Source: Yponomeuta sedellus (Eukaryota; Arthropoda; Insecta; Lepidoptera; Yponomeutidae). From it: 64,000 nucleotides of DNA. This document shows, piece by piece, positions 23,050-35,900 of this stretch. The notes beneath the pieces are model-generated. The model was not told the origin of the DNA and ran no database searches. It saw only the letters and a list, made by a program, of their open reading frames with translations. Position 1 is the stretch's first letter, and the number at the start of each line of letters is the position of its first letter. The stretch is from NCBI GenBank assembly GCA_934045075.1, contig OW203729.1:6419816-6483815 (forward strand), written 5' to 3'. A program made the position numbers and the translations under genes.

Positions 23050-23365
23050 TATTATTTTTAATGCACTAACCCGTGCTAAGGACAATTGTAAAAAACCTAT
23101 TTATGGCTAAAAATTCCACCCATGCCGGGATTTGAACCCGCGACCTCTGGCTATCCGTGCCAGCGCTCTTTTCAACTGAGCTAATGGGCGACTCACCGGC
23201 ATCAGTGAAATTTCGAACCTCTTTACAATATTCTCTGTATTACGTACAGGCAGCGACATCTGGCTGAAGTAATTTGCATCACTTGCAGCCCCGAGTACCT
23301 ACTTTGCAGTTAGGTTTTACATCGGAATGATATCGCTGTACCCACATGATTATATTATTTTTAAT
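23050..23365 (-). repeat. tRNA-like SINE family B, full unit
   Basis: Full reverse-oriented unit upstream of SULT copy 2 exon 1: 'aatgcactaacccgtgc', the tRNA-like segment at about 23110-23195, then 'ttacgtacaggcagcgac' and the terminal 'cccacatgattatatt' block. Confidence 0.75.
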
Positions 23366-23926
23366 ACTTCTATAGCTCTTTCCGCGCGGCGTAGAAGTTA
23401 GTATCTTCTAATATAATGGAGAGGTGTTGTCGGCGATTGTACATCCACTCCTTTGTCCTCCATCATCGTAGGATCCGCTCGGAATCTGCGCCTGAGTTCA
23501 CTTTCATTATAACGCTGCGCGCTGCCCAAGCGGCACACATAGACGGTATTATTTGGCGAAAATCTATATATTTTCCAAAATCTATTTATTTTACGCTATC
23601 CCTGAATGTAAACATGCAGTCATTTGAAATCTTTGAAATATGAGTAATAATAATTTATAATTAGTTATTTGTGCCCTTCATGGTTTTCATTGTTTCAGGG
23701 TTTTCATTGATTCGAGTGATTCTAACCGTTAATTATTTCAATTAATTTCGATCGTAGTTTTGAGCTGAGTTTATTTATATTCACAGAAATCGCATTTGAA
23801 ACGTAATAAAAAACTACCGTTTTGGTTTGGATTAAAGAGTGATCTAGGTATCAACAGTTTGAAAGTTTGTAGGTATTAGTTGGGACCAAGTTATTTTTGT
23901 CAAAACAATAATAAAGCACGGATCAT

Positions 23927-26900
23927 ATGAATAACAATTTGCTGCCGTTTGAAATCGAGGATTTGGACCCCAAACTGAATGCTGAGCTGATGAAGTACTT
24001 TACTGGTGAGTTTCGTTCATTTCAATATTCTTACTTATACTTTTTCCTTTGTGGGCATCTCTATGTTAAAAATTGTTGGATTAAGGGCTGATTTTTCAAT
24101 AGTCAGATAACTTTTATCTGAGGAATAAAAATGGCGGTTTGTCATAATTTTCATACATAAGCTGTCAAACCGCCATTTTTATTCCTCAGATAAAAGTTAT
24201 CTGACTATTGAAAAATCAGCCCTAAGTTATGGATCTCAAGGTTTAGAAGTAGCCACTTATTTCTGTTCTCGGCTATCCTCATCCAGCCGCTACCAGCAAT
24301 CTGACTCAGATCGTTGGTCCGGTGAGGGTATCCTATGCCCTCATCTGCCATCCTATTTGCCAGTTCGTCGGTTCTCCTGAAAATGTGACCAGCCCACTGC
24401 CAATTCACCTTGTTAGTCTAAACCCCAGTTTCTCGTACACTAACAATCAAATCATACTTTCGATCGATCGATTTCGATATATTAATCGGAGATTAACTTT
24501 AATTGACGTTTTTGAGTGCGGCGGTAACAAGCTGTTAATGTACTGTTAAAAGCTGTCAGTTGGCCAAATTGCATACAGAAAAAACATTTGACAGCTGACA
24601 GACAAAAACACATTTGACTGTTAGTGTACGAGACACTGGGGCTTAGACTAACAAAAGGCTATTTCATTCACCTTTTTTCTTTGGCGGTTTAGTGAAAACT
24701 ATGTGTCAATTTCAAATTCTAGATCATTTTGGAGAAAAAGTCGATAAAAAACTCCAAATTTATTCTTTCCCAAACTTATACGGCCCGAAGGCAGCGACTT
24801 ACATTTTACATTGCACATTGACATTCAGCAAACAAAATGTAAGTTCTTTACATTGAAGTAAATTTAATTGAACTGAATTGAATTTCAGAGTATTTTCATA
24901 TTTAAGTACAGACTCTGTGGCGCAGCGATTGCGCATCTGCCTACTATCTGCGTTTCATTCATTAGTTCCCTTCACGAGAGTTCAATTAACAATTGACGGG
25001 TTGTTATCATCGACTGATATAATTATTATAGGAGCTGCACTATAATCACGCAGAGTTTGCACTGTGATCACTTAGTGCAGCTTGTATTCCCCATTTTATA
25101 ATACAAAAAAAGGTTAGTATTTATGTATGCATAATACCTACATGTTTTAATTAAAACGATGTATTTATTTCATTTTCTAAGGTTAACACGAGTAGTACTA
25201 GACATAATTAAAATCCGAGACCACGGCACCTGTAAATGTGCCGAAAAGTCGGAATATTGTAAAAATATAATAAACGAGTGAAATCCGTATTAAAACAGTT
25301 TTAATTTATTTATTACAACGTAAACAATTTACATTCTGTTTATTCTTCTTTTTCTTCAGGCTATAATATGTAGTCCACTGCCTGACATAGCCCTTCCCTA
25401 ATGAGCGTCATAGCGCCCTGTCTCCAGCTTGCCGCATCCAGCATCTGCCGGCAGTTTTTCGTAGATCGTCATCCCACCTGGTCGGAGGGCGTCCTACACT
25501 ACGTTTGCCGAGTCGCATTCTGTTACATTACATTCTTTTAAAAACCTATTTAGAGGCTAAATTACAAACATTAACATTACATTCTGTTTGTTGAATGTCA
25601 ATGTAAGAACATAAATCAATTTGTCAATATGCCAAATTTTTACCAAGGAATAATTTTATTTGTCTTGGAAGAAAGAAGTCCGATGTTTGAGTAATTAGGT
25701 ACATACCTATATCATTCTTAATTAAACATATTTGGCACTCGGTATTCACAGGTGTTATTTAAATTACGCAAAATAGTATTTCTGCATCGACAAAATTAAA
25801 CCAATTTAAATTAGCTAAGTACAAAACTCTCAATTTTTTTACTACAAAACGACCGCAGCACGTTACGTAACATAATCAAGAAAAAAAAAATATTGAGCAA
25901 AATAAAACTTAGCAATATAAACTGACTCTGGACCTCAAACTAAATTCTGGATGAACGTAAATAGGTACCTATTTCAGAACATAGTATTTGGTTTATAAAC
26001 TAAACGTTCCTTAATAAAATAAAAGTTAACGTGCAGGCAGGGTTGTTCCACTAATCCCCATTGAAAATCCCCATTGATGGGGATTTGTGAACTTTTTGTT
26101 CATAAATCCCCATTGGCGTATCTTAGTACCTATTGGCAATGGGGATTTGTGAACAGAAAGTTCATAAATCACCATTGGCGTATCTTAGTACCTATTGGCA
26201 ATGGAGATTTCACCATTTTTATTTTTAATGCACTAACCCGTGCTAAGGAACAAATTTAAAAACCTATTTAGATTAATATTTAGATTAACCTAATGGAGAT
26301 TTGTGAACAGAAAGTTCATAAATCCCCATTGGCGTATCTTAGCACCTATTGGCAAAGGGGATTTGTGAACAGAAAGTTCATAAATCCCCATTGGTACAAA
26401 AAACCGAATATAAAAAACAACACATTAATTATGAATCACAAAGTTTTTATTTTCTAATACTAATTGGTACTTAAATAACACAATCACGATTTTGCAGTAG
26501 TTTATAAAAACACAGATGTTTAGATGTTCTCCTAACCTAAATAGAACATTTTTTAAAAAAACCTATTTAGAGGCTAAAAATTCCACCCATGCCGGGATTC
26601 GAACCCGCGACCTCTGGCTATCCGTGCCAGAGGTCGCGGGTTCGAATCCCGGCATGGGTGGAATTCTTAGCCTCTAAATAGGTTTTATTTTAAATTGTCC
26701 TTAGCACGGGTTAGTGCATTAAAAATAAAAATAGTATAAATAGAACATGCTTTTACACTAAGTTAACCACAGAGTACCTACGTATTACTCCACAATTTAC
26801 TCTACACCTTCTAAAACAATGTCCCAGGCACTGCAGCGTCCGAGTCCCTTCCAACATCTAGTGTGAGTGAAGATGCCACTGGACGCTCTATAAATTATCT

Positions 26901-29900
26901 CATTACGTAGATGCAGAGGCCCATTACAACAGAATCACATTTTCACAGTCATTAATAAAATCAGAGATTTCATATCATCTAAATAAACGAGAAGCGCTCG
27001 TGGCCCAGTGGAACCGAGTGATTGGAATCAATCACAAACTTTAAGCAACAACAGGGGCAGTCAGGTGCTATCTGGGTAACCATCTCGTGACTACCGCTAG
27101 TGGCATTTTTACGAGCGCTTCCGTGCTTCACAAGGCAAGTTAAGCCGTTAGTGCCGGCTGTCATGTAATGGCAGTCGTTAAGCCATGTCAGAGGCCTTAT
27201 GGGCGACTTGATAAGGCCCGCCACTGTCTTACAATCCTCCACCAACCTGGACTTTGCCCCCGTGGCGGAGTATGGCCTAACCTTATTGCGATGCAGGAAG
27301 AGACCCAAGCCCTAGCAATGGGCACATACAAAGGGTTGATACCAAATAAAATCACAGTTTTGCAATCATTGATCAAATCACCGATTTTTACAATTTCTTA
27401 TTATCAAAAAAAATAAGTTTGTAGCATAATTTATGATCCGAAATTCCAAAAAAAAAATATTTACAATCAAATCACAGATTTTTTCATTTTTTTTATTATC
27501 TAAATAAAAACAGTTTTAATTTAATTTTTGATGCGTTATTCCAATTTTCTCATCATCTTAATTTTTCCAAGTAATGGCCAATCGTAATTTCGCCTTTAAC
27601 AACCTCCATTTAGACCTCCTGTATTAATTCTTTTATTTTTGACTTTTCTGTAATCTCTTTTCTATCTTTAGTAAACCGCATTGCAAGCACTTCGTAGTAC
27701 TATCATTGAATTTTTAATAAATTTCAATGGTACCTACGATGCAACTTCAGCCGACATAGTGAGAAGCTTCACAATATTAAGATTATTTTTTACCACGCAA
27801 TGTTTGATTTTTTTGTTCCATGTTTCGACTAAATTATTAGTGCGGTGGCTCTGACCAAATGCACACCATATTTGATGAAACCCTCTTTTACCCACTGCTT
27901 GAGCATGAAAAATTAAGATGGGTGAACTTAAGAATTTAATTTTTGGAATTTCGCATCAAAAATTATATTAAAACTGTTTTTGTTCAGATATAAGAAAATG
28001 TAAAAATCTGTGATTTGTTGTAAAACTGGGATTATATGTAGATAATAAGAAATCTGTTATTTTGTTGTTAATGATAATTAATAATTGATATAAGAATAAT
28101 TTGTGAACAGAAGGTCCATAAATCCCAATGGGGATTTATGGACCTTCTGTTCACAAATTCCCATTGGCGTGTCTTAGTATTGGCAATGGGGATTAGTGAA
28201 CAAAAAGTTCACAAATCCCCATCAATGGGGATTTTCAATAGGGATTAGTGGAATAACCCAGCAAAACTATGATATGGCTAAAGTATATTTAAACCTATGC
28301 GGCGGCAGCCCAGCGGGTCGAACAATGGATTCTAAAGCGGGAGATCCAGGTTCGATTCCCAATGAGAGCATGTACATTGAGTTATTATAGTAGCTATACC
28401 ACTCGCTTCAAGGAAAACATCGTGTGGAAAACTCAGTGTCTAAAGTGTTAAAATACCTCAGCGCTTGAAATTGCCAATCCGTGGTGGGCACGCGTGGGAA
28501 TTAAGCCTCTCTGAGAGAAGGCCGGTTCCCTGCAGTGAAACGTTGTTTTAACGATTTCTAACCTGGATGTGATTATTGAATAATGTCAATCTGGACAAAA
28601 CTTGAGTGAAATTAAGCATAATGCACCTAATTAGGTTATTTCTTTGTCATTTGTTTAAAAATCCTTTTCAAACTCTTACAGACAGAATATCCCTTTACTT
28701 TTATTGATACCTTTAGTAGTTAGATTTAAGCGGTTAAGTTTATGGCGTTGTCCTAATAGAACGCGAATGCGCGATGCGAGCGATGCGACCATCGCGTGTT
28801 CGCGCGACGTCAAAAACTGGGTGTCCTAATAGAACGCGAATAGGCGATTACGCGAATCTCGCTCGCGTGATTTGACGACGGGAGCGAGCGTGACCGTGGA
28901 CTAGGGCAGTGGCACGGTCGAAACCAACAACCATGGACGTCAATATGTTTGATCGCGCGTTCGTACGAACTAAGTTCGCGCGAATAGAGTTTTAAACATT
29001 TGAGTCGCGCGACCGCGTCGTGCGATTGTCAGTTAGGACACCTATTCAAATTCAATATGTTTGATCGCGCGTTCGTACGAACTAAGTTCGCGCGAATAGA
29101 GTTTCAAACATTTGAGTCGCGCGACCGGGTCGTGCGATTGTCAGTTAGGATACCTATTAGAGTTCAATATGTGTGATCGCGCGTTCGTACGAGTAAAATT
29201 CGCGCGAAGTTACGATGATCGCGCATTCGCGTTCTATTAGGACAACACCTTTGACTCGTGGTAGAAATAAAGAATTTAAAAAAACGCGTAATGTTTAAAA
29301 TTTTAAAATTCCTACTACAAAATATATAGTATTTTTATATAATTGTAGAAACGAAGACAGTCAAAGTTTCTGTTTACGAGTATTTGCTAAAGTCAATGCG
29401 ACACTTACAAAGAGTAAAGATATACTGTAGAAGAAGGCAGGCCGTATCACTTCACATCCTCCCAAATTTAAAGTATTGAAAACGATTTTTTCTTAGGTTA
29501 ACACGAGCACTAGACATAATAAAAACAGTTTTTACACGGATTTCAAAAGTGCCGAAATGTCGGAAAATGTAAAATAAACGGGTAAAATCAGTGTAAAAAC
29601 AGTTTTTATTACGAATATTTTGTTCAAATTCTTCTCAATCTTAAATCTAGTCTAGGGCCGAACAGAGGTTTCGTTATCATCTGCTAACTGTATCTCCTAG
29701 GGTAGGTAGGTACTTGCTCAACAGTGAAGTCCCTGATTCTTTTCGCTTATACAGGTTTTCACTTTCTTCCGCTGCTGCCTTAATAAAATCATCGTAGCGT
29801 TTCGGTGCCTTAATGTTCGACCTATTTCTCAGAGACCTCGTTCGTATGTCTTGCGTCGAATTAATTTCAGTGTCGTCACTGTGTCCAGGGAAATGGGAAA

Positions 29901-32900
29901 GAGATTCGTATACTTTCGTTTGAGTCAGGGAGGAACTACCAGACTTGTTGGACGTCAGCAGTACTGACGATCTGATTTTTTTGCAACTCGTTAAGATTGC
30001 CTGTGTTGCAATCAAGTGTGATGGTCACAGACTTGTGGTAGCTTTGAAATTTCGTTTTGGGACGGCTGTAGCCCGTTGAAAACTTTTATGTGTTTGCTCT
30101 TTTTCGCTTCGTCCTCATAGAACATTATATTGGTCACTCTTAAATCTTTCGTTATGATAACTGTGGCTTTAGAGCGTATGAGGATCCGAAAAGCTTTTGA
30201 AGTTTCACTGTAACCTATAAACATTCTTGTCTTCGTTGCAAATTTGTAACCTTCAGCACCTTCCTTGAGCACGTAGGTCTTTTCAGCGAATTAAGCATTC
30301 AGAAAATAAGCCATTCTGAGAATTAGCCTTTTTTTATTGTTAGCCTTTTTTGCGAATTGGCCACAAATATGTAGAGGTGGTTGATGATTGGTTTTCTCCC
30401 TACCCATTTTTCAAACGGTGTAAGGTTAATGGCGCTGTTTATACACCTATTCGAGAGATATTTTGCATTCATCAGTGCTTCGGTCCACAGCTTTCGTAGT
30501 ACCTTAGCAGCAATCATCATTGCTGTCGCTTTTTCTGCGAGGGTTCGGTTCTTGCGTTCAGCTAGTCCGTTATAGTTCGGGGTATAGGGTGCGGCGAGTC
30601 TACGCTGTATCTCATAACGTTTCAAGTAATCGACAAACTCTCTTTTGACGTATTCTGTGCCATTGTTTGAGTGTAAGTACCTACTTGATATTCTTCCCAG
30701 TGTGAGTTTCTGCTAACTTCTTGAACTCCTTAAACTTTTGGAATACTTTGGTCTTGTTTTTCATCACGTAGACAAAAAATCAATCATTATCATTTTCAAA
30801 AACTTTATATTCCGTCACTCATTTCTGAGATTTCCTTAATTTTTTTAGCATCCCGACTATTAAATCTTCCTTTATCTGTTTTTTTTTGTATTTTGATGCA
30901 GTTTTCTGTTTATATAATAAATAAAACACATTTTAAATAAAGTACCAAGTTGAAGACGTTTCAGTTTTATTATTTATAAAGAGTTTTACAACATCACAAG
31001 ATTCCTCGTTTTGTGAGAGGAGACACTGATTGGCATAGCTGTTATGTGACGCTGATGTGAGGTGATGTGACGCTGATTGTCATTCTTTTCCGGCTTAGCA
31101 CGGTTATCCTTCCAGCATTTTTAACAGATTTTGTGATTTCTCCACTTCAATATGTTGCCTTTTTGTTTGCATATTTTGCACGCGGCGTATAATGCTTCTT
31201 CTTATAAGGCTAACTCAAGTTCGTCGCTGTTAGTCATGTTTTGGCTATGAAGTGCTTCACATTCTCTAAATATTTTATTTTAAGCTCCTCAGGTTTTGGA
31301 AGAGTGTCTTGCGTTCCGATAGTGACTCTGAAGTTGTCATATTCTGGAGAGAGGCTGTATAGCATCATCATCGCGAGTAGTTGATTTATACGTCCATATC
31401 CGCCAGCTTGTCTACCACGGCCATAAACTCGTTTAGGTGTCGGTGCACATCGTGGCCTTAAAGTTTGGTCAGGACAAGCCGTTTCAGCGGGGATGCTATT
31501 CGCGCAGGTCCCTTGCTGGCGTAGGTGTCTTTCAATTTTTCCCATAGTGCCTTTGCAGTCGAGCAGCTTTATGTTTGTTTTAGTTCAGAAGGGAAAATAA
31601 TAAGTATCAGTCCCGACCTTGCTAATCTGTCGCCTTCTTTCTCTGCGGCTGCAGGATCGGTGCTTGAGGAAGTCTCAACATATTTCCAGTTTGTTTTTAA
31701 CCAGCATGGCATCCGCCTGGATCACCCAGGTGTTGTAATTTTTTCGAGAGAGAGGGTCGATTTTCTTCGAAATTTTTTGTACCTACTTACGCCCGGTCTA
31801 TTTTCGCTCTGCTCTGCTGCTACCATTTAAGCTTACCTATACCTCGTGATGGAAATATAATAAAGACTTTAGAAAGACGCGTAATGGACAATATATTATT
31901 TTGTAGTAATAGTAATTGTAGAAACGAAGACAGGCAAGGTTTCTGTTCAATCTGTGTTTCTGGTTTCTGTTATTTTCTAAAGTGTCAGCGTGTTGTCAGC
32001 ACTGTCAGTGTGTGTGACACTGACACTCAAAACGAGTAAAGCTATACTGTAGAAGAAGCCTGAGGCCGAGGCAAAGGCCGTATACCTCACAAAAGCCATT
32101 GAAGTCACTGATGTTTTGTTTATTGTCGATTTCAAGGTGAGTTGACCGGATTCGTGCGTGTCGGTCCAAAGGGCTACTTTCTTCGTCACAAGTACAAGCA
32201 GGAGGCGAGCAACATCTACAACATGGTCGTCCGACCAGGGGACACCTTCGTCGCCAGCTACCCACGTTCAGGTAACACAGGATAATAATGTTTAAGTACG
32301 TTACTTACTTTTTTAAGTAGCTTCGATTGTGTCCCAGTGCTGGGCGAACATCTTCCCTTCCGCTTTCCACTCCTCCCTTTTTATGGCACCTCCGATTATC
32401 TTAAACGTAGCCGACCCAAGCGTATTTTGTATATGTTTTACACAAAATACGAGCTATTATGATTTATCAAAGTGGCACGCGGGGAAACTAGGAAAACGTC
32501 AACAATGTCGTGTCCATTGGGTAAAACGTTCTTCTCATGACCTCATGAATATAAGGTCGGTGACTACCACTGCGCTACCACCGCTATAATACAGATAGAC
32601 AGAAAAATATGAAATATATTATTTATTGTATGAACACCATCTCTCTCTGAGAGAATACCTGCCCTGCAGAGCGACGTTTATGATCAACATGAAAAATGTA
32701 CACCTGGAATTACATTAGAGACTTAAGGCGCTGGGGGCTACCAATGGAATAAAAAATCATAAATTGTTTATGATACGTTTTTTAAAAAAGCAAACATCAT
32801 AAATCTTAATATCTGTGATAACAAATTTTAGAACATACAGGCTAGAACGTAGTATCAAGCGGAAATCGATTTGCCCTAGGTTGTTGATCCTAGATTCTAG

Positions 32901-35900
32901 ACTGTAGATCCTTGTCATAGTGGTTAAGATATTAGATTAGTCTAAAATGTGTTGTGCTTACGAAAGTTTTAGTTCAAAGATATTTGATGTTTACTTTTTG
33001 AAAAAAAAAATGGATTGTAAAACAAATTATGATTTTTTTCTTATTACCTAAAGCAATTTCTTCTAGACAACCACTACAAGCTAAACTAAACTTTGAATGC
33101 TTTTTAGAGACAACGCAAAAAAGCCCTGCGCTGATTCGGACCGAGTGCCTTTTCTTCGTGCGTTTCGTAAAGCTGCGATTTCACTCGCAAAAACAAAATG
33201 GCTCCAATATCAGGAACTTCAACAACGGGCGCGGTGAGGTGCAGTATGGGTAACCGTCCCGTGACTACCGCTAGTGACACTTTTCTTTACGACACGCAGA
33301 AGTTCCTAATCGATCAACCCTTGTATGTCCTCACTGCTGTGGCACGGGTCTCTTTCTGCATCGCAGGAAGGTTAGGCAATACTCCACCACTGGGGCCAAG
33401 TCCAGGTTGGTGAACGATTGTAAGACAGTGGCGGGCCTACAGAACATGAAAATGATCTTTACATTTTGGTCCCCAACTTTTATTTTTGCACTCTAACACA
33501 GCACAATAAGGCATTTAAATAAAATGTTCACTATTGTTTTCTCTACTAGAAGCGCACGGCAACTGAAGTAAGAAAAACCGACTACGCTTAGCTAATACGC
33601 TAATGTGAGGCACGCGGGCACCGCCCACTTACGAATTCTACTCTTTTTTTAAGTTCCGTGGGCGGGCCCTACTGTCAAAAGTTATTTTATCTCTATAATA
33701 TAAAAATGAATCCCTGAATGTGTTGGTAAGCTCAAATCTCGAGAGCAGCTGAACCGATTTCGGTGATTCCTTTTTTAGAATATTCCTTGAAGTATGAGAA
33801 TGGTTCTTACGGAGAAAATTTAAAAAAAATTAAAGAATCGACTGCTAGGTGGGACGAAGTTCGTTGGGTCAGCTAGTATATGATATAATTTTATATATTT
33901 CTCAGGGACCACATGGACGCAAGAGCTGGTGTGGATGGTGGCGAACGATCTTGATTACGCGAAGTCGGACGCCATTCCTTTGACCGAGAGATACACTTTC
34001 TTAGAGTGAGCTCCTTTTCTTACAGATTATTTCCTAACCAACTTACTTACTGAAAGTGACAAGCAACAATCTCAATCTCATACATACGGCGAAACCCGAG
34101 GTGGGCCGCTTAAAGTTTATGAACTATTTATTATATAGATAGATAGATAGCACTTTGTTTTTCAACCAAAAAAAAATAAAGAATACTCATACTGGTACCT
34201 TTGTTTTGTTTTGTGGAATTTTTGTTTGTTTACGAAATTATTGAGTCTACTTGTCTACTTACAAAAATGTAGGTCTTTGCATCTACGTAATGAGATTATT
34301 TATACAGTGTCAGTGACCTTGCGTCCAGTAACACCTTTATTCACACTAGATGTATGAAGGGACCACTCAGACGCTGCAGTTCTTGGGACATGTTTTTTAA
34401 GTGGTTTTTAATGGTGGTGTAGGCTTGCCCAGCACCTATACCATCCTGACAGCTTAGTCGGCCTAGCCCAAAGGAAAGACAAGTCGATACGTACGGATTC
34501 AACCAAGCCGCGGATTTCCACACGATGTTTTACAAATTCGTAAATCTTCGTAACTTTGAAAATAAACAAATTTATAGTTGTACCTTCTACCTACGGAAAG
34601 AAATAAATTGCTACATTTTTTAAACAGTGTCATTGAGTTCTAGACAAGAATGCTCACTTAAAACTTTGCTAACAGATTTCATGTCACCCTGAAATCTTTT
34701 AATATGCGATTTATTTCAGGTAAAACGCGGCTATCGTACATGACATTACAAGTACATTCGAAGCTTAATTATTGAGAGACCTGTTTGTTATCAACTGGTA
34801 CGGAACCCTACATTGCGCGTGGCTTGACACGTACTTGGCCAGTTTTTATATTAATATAATTTTTATATTAATATATAAAATTAAACATAGGATTTAAATA
34901 AATAAATAAATATATATATACAACAAAATGTAAAGTTCACTGGACGATTGATCTAAATATTGTGGTATAATTTGGACCAACAATACAAAAAATACGAAAC
35001 ATCACTTAATTTCGATACCCCTTGGTTTTTGGAAAGAAAAAATGGATAATACTTTGGAAATAGGCTATTTGGCAGGTTTCTAAAAACCAACTCAGACTTT
35101 TCGTTGGTGTTTAATAAGTGCTCAGAAATTTTTAAACATATCATGTATTTTTTCTTAAAAAAGCAATTAATCATTTTTAAAAAAGCCGCTAAAACGGTCT
35201 TGAGCTTCAACTTCAACGTCACTGGTCAGTAAAGGAACAAAGTGAAGTCAACTCATCTTGGGTTTTCGGATCGCTATACATACTGTCCTGTATGTATAGC
35301 GATCTATATATGTCTATATATGTATATACTGACCTGTGACGTCATTGCAGATTCGACCATACTTGGCCCTTTTCGATAAAACTTCTACAGATACAAAAAT
35401 AACAAGTGTTATCCTGAATTTTGTAGAAATGACCCATTTTTTTAGTAAAATGTTACAAATGTATAAAATTAGTAGATTTTTTTCACACTTGCCTATTAAA
35501 TAGCATCTAACTGGGAAGAATATTTTAAAAAAAAATCTAAGATTGTAAAGTACATACAGTTTTACGGGAAGTAAAAACTTCGATTTTAATTATTTATATG
35601 TACTTCTATAATATAAAAATGAATCTCTGAATGTGTTGGTAAGCGCAAATCTCGAGAGCAGCTGAACCGATTTCACAATATTTTTTTTTAATATTCCTTG
35701 AAGTACGAGGGCGGTTCTTCCCGAGAGAAAAAAATAATAAAAAGAAACGACTGTTAGGCGCTACGAAGTTCGCTGGGTCAGCTAGTAACTAAATATATTT
35801 GGCACTCTTATGTCTCGTCTACTATTTGAATTGATACAGTCTTTCGGTTTATGCACCAAAAATGGGCAATTCCGAAAATCGTGTCTCAAAACACACAGGC

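Larger units (their letters stand above)
26040..28259 (-). mobile_element. MULE-like DNA transposon remnant
   Basis: The two ends are inverted repeats of over 60 bp (GGGTTRTTCCACTAATCCC, then ...AATCCCCATTGATGGGG). Subterminal 'gggatttgtgaacagaaagttcata' units are repeated about four times inside the left end and again at the right. On the - strand 27900-27734 encodes GFHQIWCAFGQSHRTNNLVE followed by TWNKK, the RTNN-x-x-E-x-W signature of MULE transposase C-termini, ending at a stop. Nested inside are a palindromic SINE (26555-26745), a SINE fragment (26218-26275), SINE D body (26818-26930) and family A (26985-27345). No complete transposase remains. Confidence 0.6.
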
